DNA of 19,175 nt, taken from Burkholderiales bacterium. Its GTDB lineage: Bacteria; Pseudomonadota; Gammaproteobacteria; Burkholderiales; Burkholderiaceae_C. Below the pieces are notes generated by a model. The model saw only the letters and a program-made list of their open reading frames with translations, was not told the origin of the DNA and made no database searches. Positions 12,956 through 19,175 of the stretch are shown here, one piece after another. Location of the stretch: positions 1 through 19,175 of the forward strand of contig SBFU01000033.1 in assembly GCA_006227785.1 (NCBI GenBank), in the 5' to 3' direction. Position numbers and translations under genes: made by a program. Numbering within the stretch: position 1 is the first letter of the stretch; each line of letters begins with the position of its first letter.

Positions 12956-14106
12956 GACTGCATCAGGCGTTTGGAGCGGCCAATGGCCATCAGGATGCCC
13001 AGACCGACGCCCATGCTCACCATGGCCGTGCCACCATAACTCACGAACGGCAGGGGAACACCCACCACTGGCAGGATGCCACTGACCATGCCCATGTTGA
13101 CGAAGGCGTAAACAAAGATGTTGAGGATCATGGCGCCGGCCAGCAGGCGTGTGAACAGGGTGGGCGCATCCAGGGCGATCATCAGTCCACGCAGGATCAG
13201 GAACAGGAAAGCGACCATCAGCGCCAGTGTGCCGACCAGCCCGAACTCTTCGGCAAAGGCAGCAAAGATGAAGTCGGTGCTGCGCTCGGGAATGAACTCC
13301 AGGTGGGTCTGGGTGCCCTGCAGAAAGCCCTTGCCCCAGACACCGCCGGAGCCGATGGCGATCATGCCCTGGATGATGTGGAACCCTTTGCCCAGCGGGT
13401 CCTGGAAGGGGTCCAGCAGGGTGCAGACACGCACTTTCTGGTAGTTGTGCAGGACCATCCAGTCCACCCCGGGCGCGCACCACTGCTCTTCCATCACGAT
13501 CAGCGTGACGATGCCTGCCACTGCCAGCACCAGCGGCGGCACGATGAGTTTCCAGCTCAGGCCGGCAAAAAAGATGACAAACAGCCCTGAGGCCAGCACG
13601 AGCAGGGTGGTGCCGAGATCGGGCTGCTTGAGAATGAGCGCGGCCGGCACAGCCAGCAGGATCAGGGCAGCCAGGAAGTCGACCGGCTTGAGCTGTCCCT
13701 CGCGACGCTGGAACCACCAGGCCAGCATGAGCGGCATGGCGATCTTCATGATCTCGCTGGGCTGGATCACCACACCCACGTTCAGCCACCGCTGGGAGCC
13801 CTTGCGTTCGATACCGAACAGCTCCACACCCAGCAGGAGCAGCACGGTCACGACATACATGGGCAGGGCCACGGACATCAGCCGGTGTGGCGGCACCTGG
13901 GCCACCACGAACAGCACGGCAGCGGCCAGCACCATGTTGCGACCGTGACTGACAAAGCGGGTGCCCTGCTCGAAACCCACCGAGTACATGGTCACCATGC
14001 CGAAGCCAGCCAGAATCAGGATGGCGAGCATCAAAGGCCCATCGAAGCCCCGGAACACCGGGGCCAGACGCTGCAGCAGGTGGGGCTTTTCGATCACGGC
14101 GGCCAT
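12952..14106 (-). CDS. rodA: Rod-shape peptidoglycan glycosyltransferase RodA
   Basis: This 384-residue SEDS-family polytopic membrane protein has about ten hydrophobic segments. RodA polymerises lipid II during cell elongation, working with PBP2 and MreB. Signature stretches include QRWLNVGVVIQPSEIMKIAMPL, LKQPDLGTTLLVLASGLF, the catalytic-loop region VRVCTLLDPFQDPLGKGFH followed by IAIGSGGVWGKGFLQGTQTH, IPERSTDFIFAAFAEEFGL and the C-terminal LPFVSYGGTAMV. The start at 14106 has a GATAAT ending 8 bases upstream. In many relatives rodA closes the mreBCD-mrdA operon; here it is promoter-proximal, divergent from the esterase gene and coupled to the dehydrogenase gene. Confidence 0.96.
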   Translation of the reverse strand: MAAVIEKPHLLQRLAPVFRGFDGPLMLAILILAGFGMVTMYSVGFEQGTRFVSHGRNMVLAAAVLFVVAQVPPHRLMSVALPMYVVTVLLLLGVELFGIERKGSQRWLNVGVVIQPSEIMKIAMPLMLAWWFQRREGQLKPVDFLAALILLAVPAALILKQPDLGTTLLVLASGLFVIFFAGLSWKLIVPPLVLAVAGIVTLIVMEEQWCAPGVDWMVLHNYQKVRVCTLLDPFQDPLGKGFHIIQGMIAIGSGGVWGKGFLQGTQTHLEFIPERSTDFIFAAFAEEFGLVGTLALMVAFLFLILRGLMIALDAPTLFTRLLAGAMILNIFVYAFVNMGMVSGILPVVGVPLPFVSYGGTAMVSMGVGLGILMAIGRSKRLMQS

Positions 14107-14114
14107 GGACCGCG

Positions 14115-14120
14115 ATTATC
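14115..14120 (-). promoter_or_regulatory. Candidate -10 box for rodA
   Basis: On the minus strand GATAAT (5 of 6 with TATAAT) ends 8 bases before the rodA ATG. There is no Shine-Dalgarno sequence in the intervening CGCGGTCC. No good -35 is apparent. Confidence 0.45.
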
Positions 14121-14164
14121 CCCGCTCGGTACGGGCCATGCCCACCCCCTCCCGGGCCGGACGG

Positions 14165-14170
14165 CATACT
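14165..14170 (+). promoter_or_regulatory. Candidate -10 box for a leaderless esterase transcript
   Basis: CATACT (4 of 6 with TATAAT) ends 6 bases before the ATG at 14177, with GTCGCC between and no Shine-Dalgarno sequence. It shares a 70-base divergent region with rodA. Confidence 0.35.
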
Positions 14171-14176
14171 GTCGCC

Positions 14177-14806
14177 ATGCCCCCTGCCACTGCCCAACCC
14201 GACACCACCCACCTGCTGTACCTGCACGGCTTCCGGTCATCGCCCGGCTCGACCAAGGCCCGCCTGGTGGCCGAACGGGTGCAACGCGCGCACCCGGGTG
14301 TCACCTGGTGGTGCCCGCAGTTGCCACCCTCGCCCGCCGCGGCCATGGCGCTGGTGCGCGAGGGCACCGCCGCTTGGCCAGCCGAACATTCGGCGGTGAT
14401 CGGTTCGTCGCTGGGCGGGTTCTATGCCAGGCACCTCGGGCTTGCCAGGGCCTGGAAGCGCGCTCTGCTGAACCCGGCCGTCCATCCGGCACGGGACCTG
14501 GCGCGCCACATCGGGGAGCAGACGGCCTGGCACGACCCTGAGCAACGTTTTTTCTTCGAACCGGCCTTTGTCGACGAGCTGCGGCAACTCGAAACCGAAA
14601 TGGATCGGATGGCGGCCGGTGCACAGATCCACCCGGGGCTGCAGTTCGCCCTGATCGCCCGCGGGGATGAGGTACTCGACTGGCGGGAAATGCAGGACTT
14701 CTGCGCCGGCGGGCAGCTGACGGTGTTGCCGGGCTCGGACCACGCCATCACCGACTTCCCGGAGCACATCGATGCCTTGATGGACTTCCTGCGGCTGGCG
14801 GGCTGA
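14177..14806 (+). CDS. YqiA-like alpha/beta-hydrolase esterase
   Basis: This 209-residue protein has the alpha/beta-hydrolase layout of the YqiA (UPF0227) esterases. The first strand and oxyanion region read LLYLHGFRSSPGSTKA (13-28), the nucleophile elbow is GSSLGG with S78, the acidic residue is probably D164 in ARGDEV, and the histidine is H189 in GSDHAITDF. The family hydrolyses short-chain esters such as palmitoyl-CoA or nitrophenyl esters in vitro; the physiological substrate is not established. The start MPPATAQP is chosen because the catalytic domain begins directly after it. Upstream in-frame codons would run antisense into rodA. The RNB nuclease starts 39 bases after its stop. Confidence 0.88.
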   Translation: MPPATAQPDTTHLLYLHGFRSSPGSTKARLVAERVQRAHPGVTWWCPQLPPSPAAAMALVREGTAAWPAEHSAVIGSSLGGFYARHLGLARAWKRALLNPAVHPARDLARHIGEQTAWHDPEQRFFFEPAFVDELRQLETEMDRMAAGAQIHPGLQFALIARGDEVLDWREMQDFCAGGQLTVLPGSDHAITDFPEHIDALMDFLRLAG

Positions 14807-14829
14807 GCCGGTCGGGCCCGGGCGCACCG

Positions 14830-14838
14830 TGGGACAAT
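14830..14838 (+). promoter_or_regulatory. Candidate extended -10 for the RNB nuclease gene
   Basis: TGG followed by GACAAT (14833-14838) gives an extended -10 form (TGn plus a 4-of-6 hexamer). It ends 7 bases before the ATG at 14846, with CGGGTCC between and no Shine-Dalgarno sequence. Confidence 0.45.
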
Positions 14839-14845
14839 CGGGTCC

Positions 14846-16903
14846 ATGTACATTCTGTTCGATGAGGCCGGCAAGTTGCAGACCGGCCGTCTTCTCTCCG
14901 AGGCCGAAAGCTCCCTGCAGGTGGAGCTGGACACCGGCAAACGGGTCAAGGTCAAGACCGCCAACACCCTGCTTCGCTTCGAGAAACCGGCACCGGCCCA
15001 ACTCATGCCATCGGCAACAGACCTGGCCGGGTCGATGGAGCTGGAGCTGGCCTACGAATTCGCACCCGAGGATGAGTTCGGCTTTGATGAGCTGGCACGG
15101 GACTATTTCAGTGAGCAGGCCAGCACCGAGCAACTGGTGGCGACCATGATCTGCCTGCATGGTGCGCCCCACTACTTCCGCCGCGCCGGCAAGGGCCGTT
15201 TTCGCAAGGCGCCGCCCGACATCCTGGCCCAGGCACTGGCCGCCATCGAGAAGAAAAAGCAGGTGCAGGCACGCATCGAAACCTGGGCGGGCGAGTTGCT
15301 GGAAGGCCACTGTCCGGTCGAAGTGCGTGATCAGCTCTACCGCATTCTGTTCAAGCCCGACAAGAACGCCCCTGAATACAAGGCGGTTGTCGAAGCGGCG
15401 CGCCAGGGCAAACTGGCGCCGCTGACTCTGCTGGAGCGGGCTGGCGCCATCACCAGCGCCTACGAATTCCACTGGCAGCGCTTTCTGTTCGAGCAGTTTC
15501 CCAAAGGCACGGGCTTTCCCGCCCTGCAGGCGCCGGCGGTGGCTGAAGACCTGCCGCTGGCTGAGGTGCAGGCCTTTTCGATCGACGATTCGCACACCAC
15601 CGAAATCGACGATGCCTTGTCGCTGCAGGGTCTGGGCACGGGAACGGTGACCCTGGGCATCCACATTGCGGCCCCTGGCCTGGCCATCACGCCGGACGAC
15701 GCCCTGGACCAGATGGCCCGCCAGCGTCTCTCGACGGTGTACATGCCGGGTCACAAGATCACCATGCTGCCCGATGCCGTGGTGCAGGCCTACACCCTGG
15801 AGGCCGGTCGCGCCTGCCCGGCGGTGTCGCTGTACCTGACCATCGATGAAGCGAGCCTGTCGGTGCTGGAAAGCCGCACAGCCTTGGAGCGGGTGCCAAT
15901 TGCGAACAACCTGCGACACGACCAGCTCGACGATGTGATCACGGCCGCCTGGCTGGCTGGCGATGCCGCGGCGGCCAACGCTCCCGCCGACGTGGAGCCG
16001 CTGCGCGCGACACTGGGTTTTCTGTACCGGCTGGCTTTGCACCTGAAGGCGCAGCGCGAACAGGTGCGTGGCAAACCCGAAACGTTCACCCGCCCGGACT
16101 ACAGTTTCCGGCTGGAGGGTGTGAAGGGAGATCAACCGGACGGCAGCGAGAAGGTGCACATCGGTACCCGCCGCCGAGGCGAACCGCTGGACCTGGTGGT
16201 GGCAGAAGCCATGATCCTGGCCAACAGCACCTGGGGCCAGTGGCTGGCCGACTGCGGTGTGCCGGGCATCTACCGCAGCCAGGCCAGCCTGGCGCCTGGC
16301 GTGAAGGTGCGCATGGGCACCAAGGCCCAGCCCCATGCCGGCATCGGCGTGCGTTGTTATGCCTGGAGCACTTCCCCGTTGCGCCGCTACGTCGATCTGG
16401 TCAACCAGTGGCAAATCATCGCCTGCGCGCGCTACGGCAAGACAGCGGCCCTCGCGGCGCCGTTCAAACCCAAGGACGCCAGCCTGTTCTCGGTGGTCAG
16501 TGCTTTCGACGCCGCCTACGGAGCGTACAACCTGTTCCAGAACGGCATGGAAAGATTCTGGACCCTGCGCTACCTGCAACAGGAACAGATCGGCGAGCTC
16601 ACCGCCACCCTGGTGCGCGACAACCTGGTCCGTGCCGACATGCTGCCCCTGGTGCTGCCTGTCCTGGGAGCTGAAGGCCTGCCGCGCGGGGCGCATGTCC
16701 GGGTCCGGCTGGGCACGATCGACGAGATCGCCCTGGAGGTGGGTGGCACCGTCATCGAGCGGCTGGATCTCGCGGCGGACATGGCTGAGTCCGCCAATGG
16801 AGACGACAACGACGACGAGGAGGCATTGGCCACCCCCCTGCATCTGGCCATTGATGTCGACGAGGCGCCGGCCGACGCATCAGCGCCCTCAACAGCTGGC
16901 TGA
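14846..16903 (+). CDS. RNB-domain exoribonuclease (RNase II/R family)
   Basis: This 685-residue protein degrades RNA from the 3' end, judging by family. The RNB catalytic domain spans roughly residues 215-560. The metal-binding motif is SIDDSHTTEIDDAL: D247, E253, D255 and D256 align with E. coli RNase II D201, D207, D209 and D210, so one Asp is replaced by Glu. The conserved STSPLRRYVDLVNQW starts at S508. The N-terminus (MYILFDEAGKLQTGRLL...) is not an obvious RNase R cold-shock pair. The C-terminus has a short S1-like part, then an acidic tail with DDNDDEE. It is distinct from classic rnr and rnb, so I give no symbol. It is followed by the TonB-like gene. Confidence 0.9.
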   Translation: MYILFDEAGKLQTGRLLSEAESSLQVELDTGKRVKVKTANTLLRFEKPAPAQLMPSATDLAGSMELELAYEFAPEDEFGFDELARDYFSEQASTEQLVATMICLHGAPHYFRRAGKGRFRKAPPDILAQALAAIEKKKQVQARIETWAGELLEGHCPVEVRDQLYRILFKPDKNAPEYKAVVEAARQGKLAPLTLLERAGAITSAYEFHWQRFLFEQFPKGTGFPALQAPAVAEDLPLAEVQAFSIDDSHTTEIDDALSLQGLGTGTVTLGIHIAAPGLAITPDDALDQMARQRLSTVYMPGHKITMLPDAVVQAYTLEAGRACPAVSLYLTIDEASLSVLESRTALERVPIANNLRHDQLDDVITAAWLAGDAAAANAPADVEPLRATLGFLYRLALHLKAQREQVRGKPETFTRPDYSFRLEGVKGDQPDGSEKVHIGTRRRGEPLDLVVAEAMILANSTWGQWLADCGVPGIYRSQASLAPGVKVRMGTKAQPHAGIGVRCYAWSTSPLRRYVDLVNQWQIIACARYGKTAALAAPFKPKDASLFSVVSAFDAAYGAYNLFQNGMERFWTLRYLQQEQIGELTATLVRDNLVRADMLPLVLPVLGAEGLPRGAHVRVRLGTIDEIALEVGGTVIERLDLAADMAESANGDDNDDEEALATPLHLAIDVDEAPADASAPSTAG

Positions 16904-16998
16904 AAGCCCGCGGTGACCCGTTCATGAGCAAGCGTCGACGCGCCAGCCAGCCGGCCCGGACCGACAGACCCTCCAGGACGGTGGTACCGCGAGGCAGG

Positions 16999-17004
16999 GA
17001 TAAT
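16999..17004 (+). promoter_or_regulatory. Candidate -10 box for a leaderless TonB-like gene transcript
   Basis: GATAAT (5 of 6 with TATAAT) ends 6 bases before the GTG at 17011, with GGCCGC between. This spacing matches the other leaderless-type starts in the window and argues that the gene starts at the GTG, not at the ATG at 16924. Confidence 0.45.
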
Positions 17005-17010
17005 GGCCGC

Positions 17011-17880
17011 GTGAATGCCCTGGTCACTTTCTTCCGGCGCCTGACCACCCTGCAGCTGGCACTGGGTATTTCGTTGGCGGTGCATGCGGCCCTGCTGACC
17101 GTGCGCTTCGTCGACCCGGAAGGTTTCAACCGCGTGTTCCAGGACACCCCACTGGAAGTCATCCTGGTCAACGCCCGCAGCGATGAACGTCCGGAACGGG
17201 CCATGGCCATCGCCCAGGCTTCGCTGGCCGGAGGCGGTGACGCCGAGAAAGGCCGTGCCACCTCCCCGCTGCCCCCCTCGACGGTGGCGCGCCTGGGTGA
17301 CACCGTCGAGGAGGACCAGCAACGCAAGATCCAGGCCCTCAAGGAGCAGCAGGAGCAGGTACTGGCCGAGGTCCGCCGTCGGCTGGCCAACCTGCCACCG
17401 CCCGATCTTCAGGCGGTCAACCCAAGCCGGGAAAGTATCGAACGCGAACAGCAGCGCCAGGCCCTGGTCAAGCTGCTGGCCGAGATCGAAAAACGCATCA
17501 ATGAAGAGAACGCGCGCCCGAAGAAGCGCTACATCAGCCCGGCCACGCGCGAAGAGGTCTATGCCCTCTATTACGACGAGCTGCGACGCAAGATCGAGGA
17601 CCGGGGAACGCGCAACTTCCCGGAAGCCGGCGGGCGCAAACTGTATGGTGAGCTGACCATGATCATGACAGTCAACCACAGCGGCGCGGTGCTGGAAACC
17701 GAGGTGGTCCAGGGCTCGGGCAACCCCACGCTGGACCGCCGCGCCGAAGCCATCGTGCGCAGTCTGTCGTTTGGCCGCTTCAGCGACGCGATGCGCCGTC
17801 AGGCCGATCAGATCGTCGTGGTGTCACGCTTCCGGTTCACGCGCGATGAAGGCCTGCGCACCCAGATGAGCGGACAGTAG
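17011..17880 (+). CDS. TonB-family C-terminal domain protein (energy-transducer-like)
   Basis: From the GTG this is a 289-residue protein. An N-terminal membrane anchor lies at about residues 12-33 (TTLQLALGISLAVHAALLTVRF), with the TonB-like histidine in its middle. A charged, probably coiled-coil stretch (about 105-175) is rich in Gln, Glu and Arg, and the last 95 or so residues form a TonB C-terminal domain (LYGELTMIMTVNHSGAVLETEVVQGSGNPTLDRRAEAIVRSLSFG...). Such proteins span the periplasm; classic TonB delivers proton-motive energy to outer-membrane receptors, but no exbB or exbD is near. An ATG at 16924 would add 29 Arg-rich residues; I prefer the GTG because of the adjacent GATAAT and because the family begins near the anchor. 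It precedes mtgA by 50 bases. Confidence 0.88.
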   Translation: MNALVTFFRRLTTLQLALGISLAVHAALLTVRFVDPEGFNRVFQDTPLEVILVNARSDERPERAMAIAQASLAGGGDAEKGRATSPLPPSTVARLGDTVEEDQQRKIQALKEQQEQVLAEVRRRLANLPPPDLQAVNPSRESIEREQQRQALVKLLAEIEKRINEENARPKKRYISPATREEVYALYYDELRRKIEDRGTRNFPEAGGRKLYGELTMIMTVNHSGAVLETEVVQGSGNPTLDRRAEAIVRSLSFGRFSDAMRRQADQIVVVSRFRFTRDEGLRTQMSGQ

Positions 17881-17889
17881 GCGAACGGC

Positions 17890-17925
17890 ATGACAGACCA
17901 CTCCAGCGCGGCGAGACTGCCCTAA
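17890..17925 (+). other. 11-codon mini reading frame between the TonB-like gene and mtgA
   Basis: ATG at 17890 opens MTDHSSAARLP and closes with TAA, 5 bases before the mtgA start. aroE, which I recall between these two genes in relatives, is missing here, and this could be a deletion scar joining its first and last codons. It may equally be chance. Confidence 0.25.
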
Positions 17926-17930
17926 AGCCC

Positions 17931-18662
17931 ATGAGATCGTTCGGACGCTGGCTGCTGTGGGTGTTGCTCGCCGGCCTGGCCCTGCAATTGGCCTTCCTGC
18001 TGCGCATTGCCCTGATGGTGGCGATCAACCCCGAAAGCACGGCCTTCATGCGATCGGAGGCATGGCGTGTGGCCGGCCGTGCCATGACCAGCGAGGATCG
18101 TTGGCGCTGGTCCTCGACCTGGGTGCCGCGGGAGCGCATCAGCATGCACCTGCAGCGTGCCGTGATTGCCTCCGAAGACGCCGGCTTTGTTCAGCACGGG
18201 GGTGTCGACTGGCAGGCCATCGAATCGGCCTGGAAACGCAACCAGCATCGGCAACGACAGGCGCAGCGTCCGTCCAGTCCGGCACGTGCGGTCCGGGTGG
18301 TGGGCGGCTCCACCATCACCCAGCAACTGGCCAAGAACCTGCTGCTCTCGGGCGAGCGCAACTTCGTTCGCAAGGGTCAGGAGCTGGTGCTGGCGCTGAT
18401 GCTCGAAGCCCTGCTTGACAAAGGGCGCATCCTGGAGATCTACCTCAACAGCGTGGAGTGGGGCGAGGGCGTATTTGGTGCCGAGGCCGCCGCTCAGCGC
18501 TATTTCCGCAAGCCGGCGCGCCAGCTGACGGCGAGCGAGGCGGCGCGCCTGGCGGTCATGCTGCCCTCACCGAAATTCTTCGAGACGCGTCAGGGATCGG
18601 CCTACCTGGCCCGGCGTACCCGCACCATCGTCGCCCGCATGGGCGCGGTGCAACTGCCATGA
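17931..18662 (+). CDS. mtgA: Monofunctional biosynthetic peptidoglycan transglycosylase
   Basis: This 243-residue protein has an N-terminal membrane anchor (about residues 7-31, WLLWVLLAGLALQLAFLL) and a family 51 glycosyltransferase domain that polymerises lipid II into glycan strands. The catalytic motif RAVIASEDAGFVQHGGVDW carries E82 (76-94). The second motif GGSTITQQLAKNLLL is at 125-139, followed by LEIYLNSVEWGEGVFGAEAAAQRYF and LTASEAARLAVMLPSP. A loop at about 102-121 is rich in Arg, Gln and Pro and looks longer than usual. No Shine-Dalgarno sequence is obvious before the ATG. Its end overlaps the ribosome-binding region of the acyltransferase gene, so the two are probably coupled. 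Confidence 0.96.
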   Translation: MRSFGRWLLWVLLAGLALQLAFLLRIALMVAINPESTAFMRSEAWRVAGRAMTSEDRWRWSSTWVPRERISMHLQRAVIASEDAGFVQHGGVDWQAIESAWKRNQHRQRQAQRPSSPARAVRVVGGSTITQQLAKNLLLSGERNFVRKGQELVLALMLEALLDKGRILEIYLNSVEWGEGVFGAEAAAQRYFRKPARQLTASEAARLAVMLPSPKFFETRQGSAYLARRTRTIVARMGAVQLP

Positions 18663-18672
18663 GGTTGTCTCG

Positions 18673-19175
18673 GTGAACTGGCGCGCCCAGCTGGCCGGCA
18701 CGCTGCTGCTGGGGGTGGTGCGCCTGCTCACGGGCGCCCAGGCGCGCTGGTACGGCTGTCCACCCAAGGCCGAACAGCGCATCTATTTCGCCAACCACCA
18801 GAGCCATGCCGATCTGGTGCTGATCTGGGCCGCGCTGCCCCAATCGCTGCGCAGCATCACGCGGCCGATCGCTGCACGCGACTACTGGACCGCCTCGAAC
18901 TTCAGGCGCTGGATCACCACCGCCGTGTTCAATGCGGTCTATGTCGAGCGTGAACGCAAGGGCGAGGAAGACCCCCTGCAACCCCTGATCGAGGCCTTGT
19001 CCAGCGGTGACTCGCTGATCCTGTTTCCGGAAGGCACACGGGGGTTCGACGAGGACCCCCAGCCCTTCAAGTCGGGGCTGTACAACCTGGCCCGCCGATT
19101 CCCGGATGTGGTGCTGGTGCCAACCTGGATCCACAACGTGCAGCGCGTGATGCCCAAGGGCGAGGTGGTGCCGGT
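18673..19175 (+). CDS. PlsC-like 1-acylglycerol-3-phosphate acyltransferase (cut by window edge)
   Basis: The first 167 residues are visible. The acyltransferase motif I NHQSHAD gives the H42-x4-D47 catalytic pair, and motif III FPEGTR lies at 118-123. VLVPTWIHNV near 147-156 fits motif IV. Enzymes of this family acylate lysophosphatidic acid or related lysolipids at the inner membrane; the exact substrate is not determined by these motifs. The start is the GTG at 18673, because no in-frame ATG lies upstream and GAGG, 8 bases before it, forms the ribosome-binding site. The mtgA stop (18660-18662) lies only 10 bases away, touching that site, so translation is probably coupled. The gene continues past the right edge. 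Confidence 0.92.
   Translation, partial: MNWRAQLAGTLLLGVVRLLTGAQARWYGCPPKAEQRIYFANHQSHADLVLIWAALPQSLRSITRPIAARDYWTASNFRRWITTAVFNAVYVERERKGEEDPLQPLIEALSSGDSLILFPEGTRGFDEDPQPFKSGLYNLARRFPDVVLVPTWIHNVQRVMPKGEVVP

Noticed and set aside
12956..14227. Upstream extension of the dehydrogenase frame across rodA (726 codons in total)
   Set aside because: The extension is a shifted frame of rodA with low-complexity sequence. The dehydrogenase Rossmann motif begins directly after the ATG at 12955, which overlaps the rodA stop.
14237..16843. An 868-codon open frame on the minus strand, antisense to the esterase and the RNB nuclease
   Set aside because: The product is a compositionally odd Gln/His/Gly-rich sequence without domains, mirroring the codon bias of the real plus-strand genes.
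1..19175. Search for tRNA, rRNA, CRISPR arrays, transposases, integrases, toxin-antitoxin or phage genes
   Set aside because: No cloverleaf-like or repeat-spacer pattern and no protein of these classes was recognised; the window reads as core chromosome.

Overview
The window is GC-rich, densely coding, ordinary chromosomal DNA from a betaproteobacterium, most likely order Burkholderiales and possibly Comamonadaceae-like. The evidence is the gene neighbourhoods (accB-accC-prmA-zinc-ribbon/DUF3426-PfkB kinase; tlpA next to mpl; RNB nuclease-TonB-MtgA-PlsC) and the character of the proteins. I see no rRNA, tRNA, CRISPR array, insertion sequence or phage gene.

Layout. (1) 1-4549, minus strand: accB and accC (acetyl-CoA carboxylase), prmA (ribosomal protein L11 methyltransferase), a zinc-ribbon/DUF3426 membrane protein and the start of a PfkB-family kinase cut by the left edge. 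(2) 4756-5935, minus: an unrecognised 203-residue protein translationally coupled to a membrane-anchored TlpA-like thioredoxin. (3) 6012-7502, plus: mpl (murein tripeptide recycling), divergent from (2). (4) 7510-8991, minus: two conserved-looking proteins of unknown function. (5) 9157-12003, minus: a class I DAHP synthase (aroG type) and, upstream, tldD; the 252-base gap between them holds what looks like a complete transcription attenuator. (6) 12047-14106, minus: rodA overlapping a hydroxyisobutyrate-dehydrogenase-family gene by 4 bases. (7) 14177-19175, plus: a YqiA-like esterase, an RNB-domain ribonuclease, a TonB-like protein, mtgA and a PlsC-like acyltransferase cut by the right edge. 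The themes are housekeeping: fatty-acid synthesis, cell-wall synthesis and recycling, aromatic amino-acid synthesis, RNA turnover and envelope functions.

The main discoveries are regulatory. First, upstream of the DAHP synthase there is a 24-codon leader reading frame in which seven of eight consecutive codons (7-14) encode Phe, Tyr or Trp. It is followed by a perfect 10-bp hairpin with a T run, and the leader contains a competing copy of the terminator's 3' arm: a textbook attenuator layout sensing aromatic amino acids. Second, many starts in the window (DUF3426, the 203-residue protein, mpl, tldD, the esterase, the TonB-like protein, and with slightly longer spacing the RNB nuclease and rodA) have a -10-like hexamer ending 6-8 bases before the start codon and no Shine-Dalgarno sequence, suggesting leaderless mRNAs. 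Third, mpl carries an in-frame 82-base palindromic insertion just before its EADEYD motif. Two shikimate-pathway genes that I would expect from related genomes (aroQ before accB, aroE before mtgA) are absent from their usual positions.
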